A stretch of DNA of 38,130 nucleotides from Alkalicoccus luteus (GTDB lineage: Bacteria > Bacillota > Bacilli > Bacillales > Salisediminibacteriaceae), in contig NZ_JAATHJ010000032.1 of NCBI RefSeq assembly GCF_012034335.1, positions 1 through 38,130 of the forward strand. The letters run 5' to 3'. Below are positions 37,850-38,130 of this stretch, piece after piece. How positions within the stretch are numbered: the stretch's first letter is position 1; the number at the start of each line of letters is the position of its first letter. A program made the position numbers and the translations under genes. The notes under the pieces were generated by a model. That model did no database searches and was not told where the DNA came from. It worked only from the letters and a program-made list of their open reading frames with translations.

Positions 37850-38130
37850 GGCAAGGGAGCATACTCTGGTAAGTGACTGAAGGCGGAAGCCGAAGGTGAC
37901 GAAAAGATTCGCCGCTGAATCAAACCTTTTTCTGCAGAGAAGCAAGAAGGTTGAGGAAGCAAGGGTGAAGGCAAGGGAGCTTACTCTCGTAAGTGACTGA
38001 AGGCGGAAGCCGAAGGTGACGAAAAGATTCGCCGCAGTCCCCAAACCTTTTTCTGCAGAGAAGCAAGAAGGTTGAGGAAGCAAGGTTGAAGGCAAGGGAG
38101 CTTACTCTCGTAAGTGACCGCAGACGGAAG
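37850..38130. repeat. Tandem direct repeat, 120-121-bp unit
   Basis: Units start with GGCAAGGGAGC at 37850, 37970 and 38091; the third runs off the window. Copies one and two are nearly identical apart from a few substitutions near the start and a variable patch after GATTCGCCGC. Each unit holds a potential hairpin AACCTT/AAGGTT; units two and three also have CTTAC/GTAAG, disrupted in unit one. A minus-strand frame stays open across the units but has no ribosome binding site or recognisable product. Confidence 0.85.

Noticed and set aside
37784-38095. Minus-strand frame of 103 codons across the tandem repeat
   Set aside because: The repeated peptide is produced by the DNA repeat itself; there is no start signal and no recognisable domain.

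Overview
The window is the replication-origin region of a Gram-positive chromosome of the family Bacillaceae. The gene order (gyrA-gyrB-remB-recF-yaaA-dnaN-dnaA, then divergently rpmH-rnpA-yidD-yidC-jag-mnmE-mnmG-rsmG-noc-parA-parB) and the protein sequences are close to those of Bacillus. By eye the base composition is balanced and codon use is GC-leaning, which together with the gene set suggests a moderately GC-rich, possibly haloalkaliphilic genus. That last point is inference, and no species is claimed.

Layout: positions 1-340 hold the upstream end of an rRNA operon reading off the left edge on the minus strand (leader, boxA-like element, two promoters). Then on the minus strand come a CYP152 fatty-acid P450 coupled to a YflT-type stress protein, an HD-GYP-like protein with a defective HD motif, gyrA, gyrB, remB, recF, yaaA, dnaN and dnaA. 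The origin is bipartite: a DnaA-box cluster upstream of dnaA (13423-13685), and boxes plus a DnaA-trio-like stretch and an AT-rich segment between dnaA and dnaN (11761-11903). A gene-free stretch of about 700 bases follows, and then the plus-strand half begins at a consensus sigma-A promoter for rpmH.

The plus-strand half carries RNA processing and membrane insertion (rnpA, yidD, yidC, jag), tRNA/rRNA modification (mnmE, mnmG, rsmG), and nucleoid occlusion and segregation (noc, parA, parB). The binding sites of these last proteins are visible: a perfect Noc site inside mnmG and a parS-like site inside parB. Then come a DUF554 membrane protein, a convergent small membrane protein, DUF951, ychF, rpsF-ssb-rpsR, yybS-gdpP-rplI-dnaB, an orphan M50-like peptidase, purA behind a PurBox pair, and an Nramp-like transporter that lacks the canonical metal-binding motif.

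The right end is the accessory part. It holds a dispersed GC-rich inverted-repeat element (37041-37148), a candidate structured RNA with two crossing 6-bp helices (37353-37438), a 15-bp palindrome (37504-37538), tRNA-Glu(UUC), and a 120-121-bp tandem repeat running off the right edge. Two related degenerate repeat tracts lie downstream of ychF and dnaB. Most of the window is conserved core genome. The least explained material is the candidate RNA near 37.4 kb, the repeat families and the variant transporter and HD-GYP proteins.
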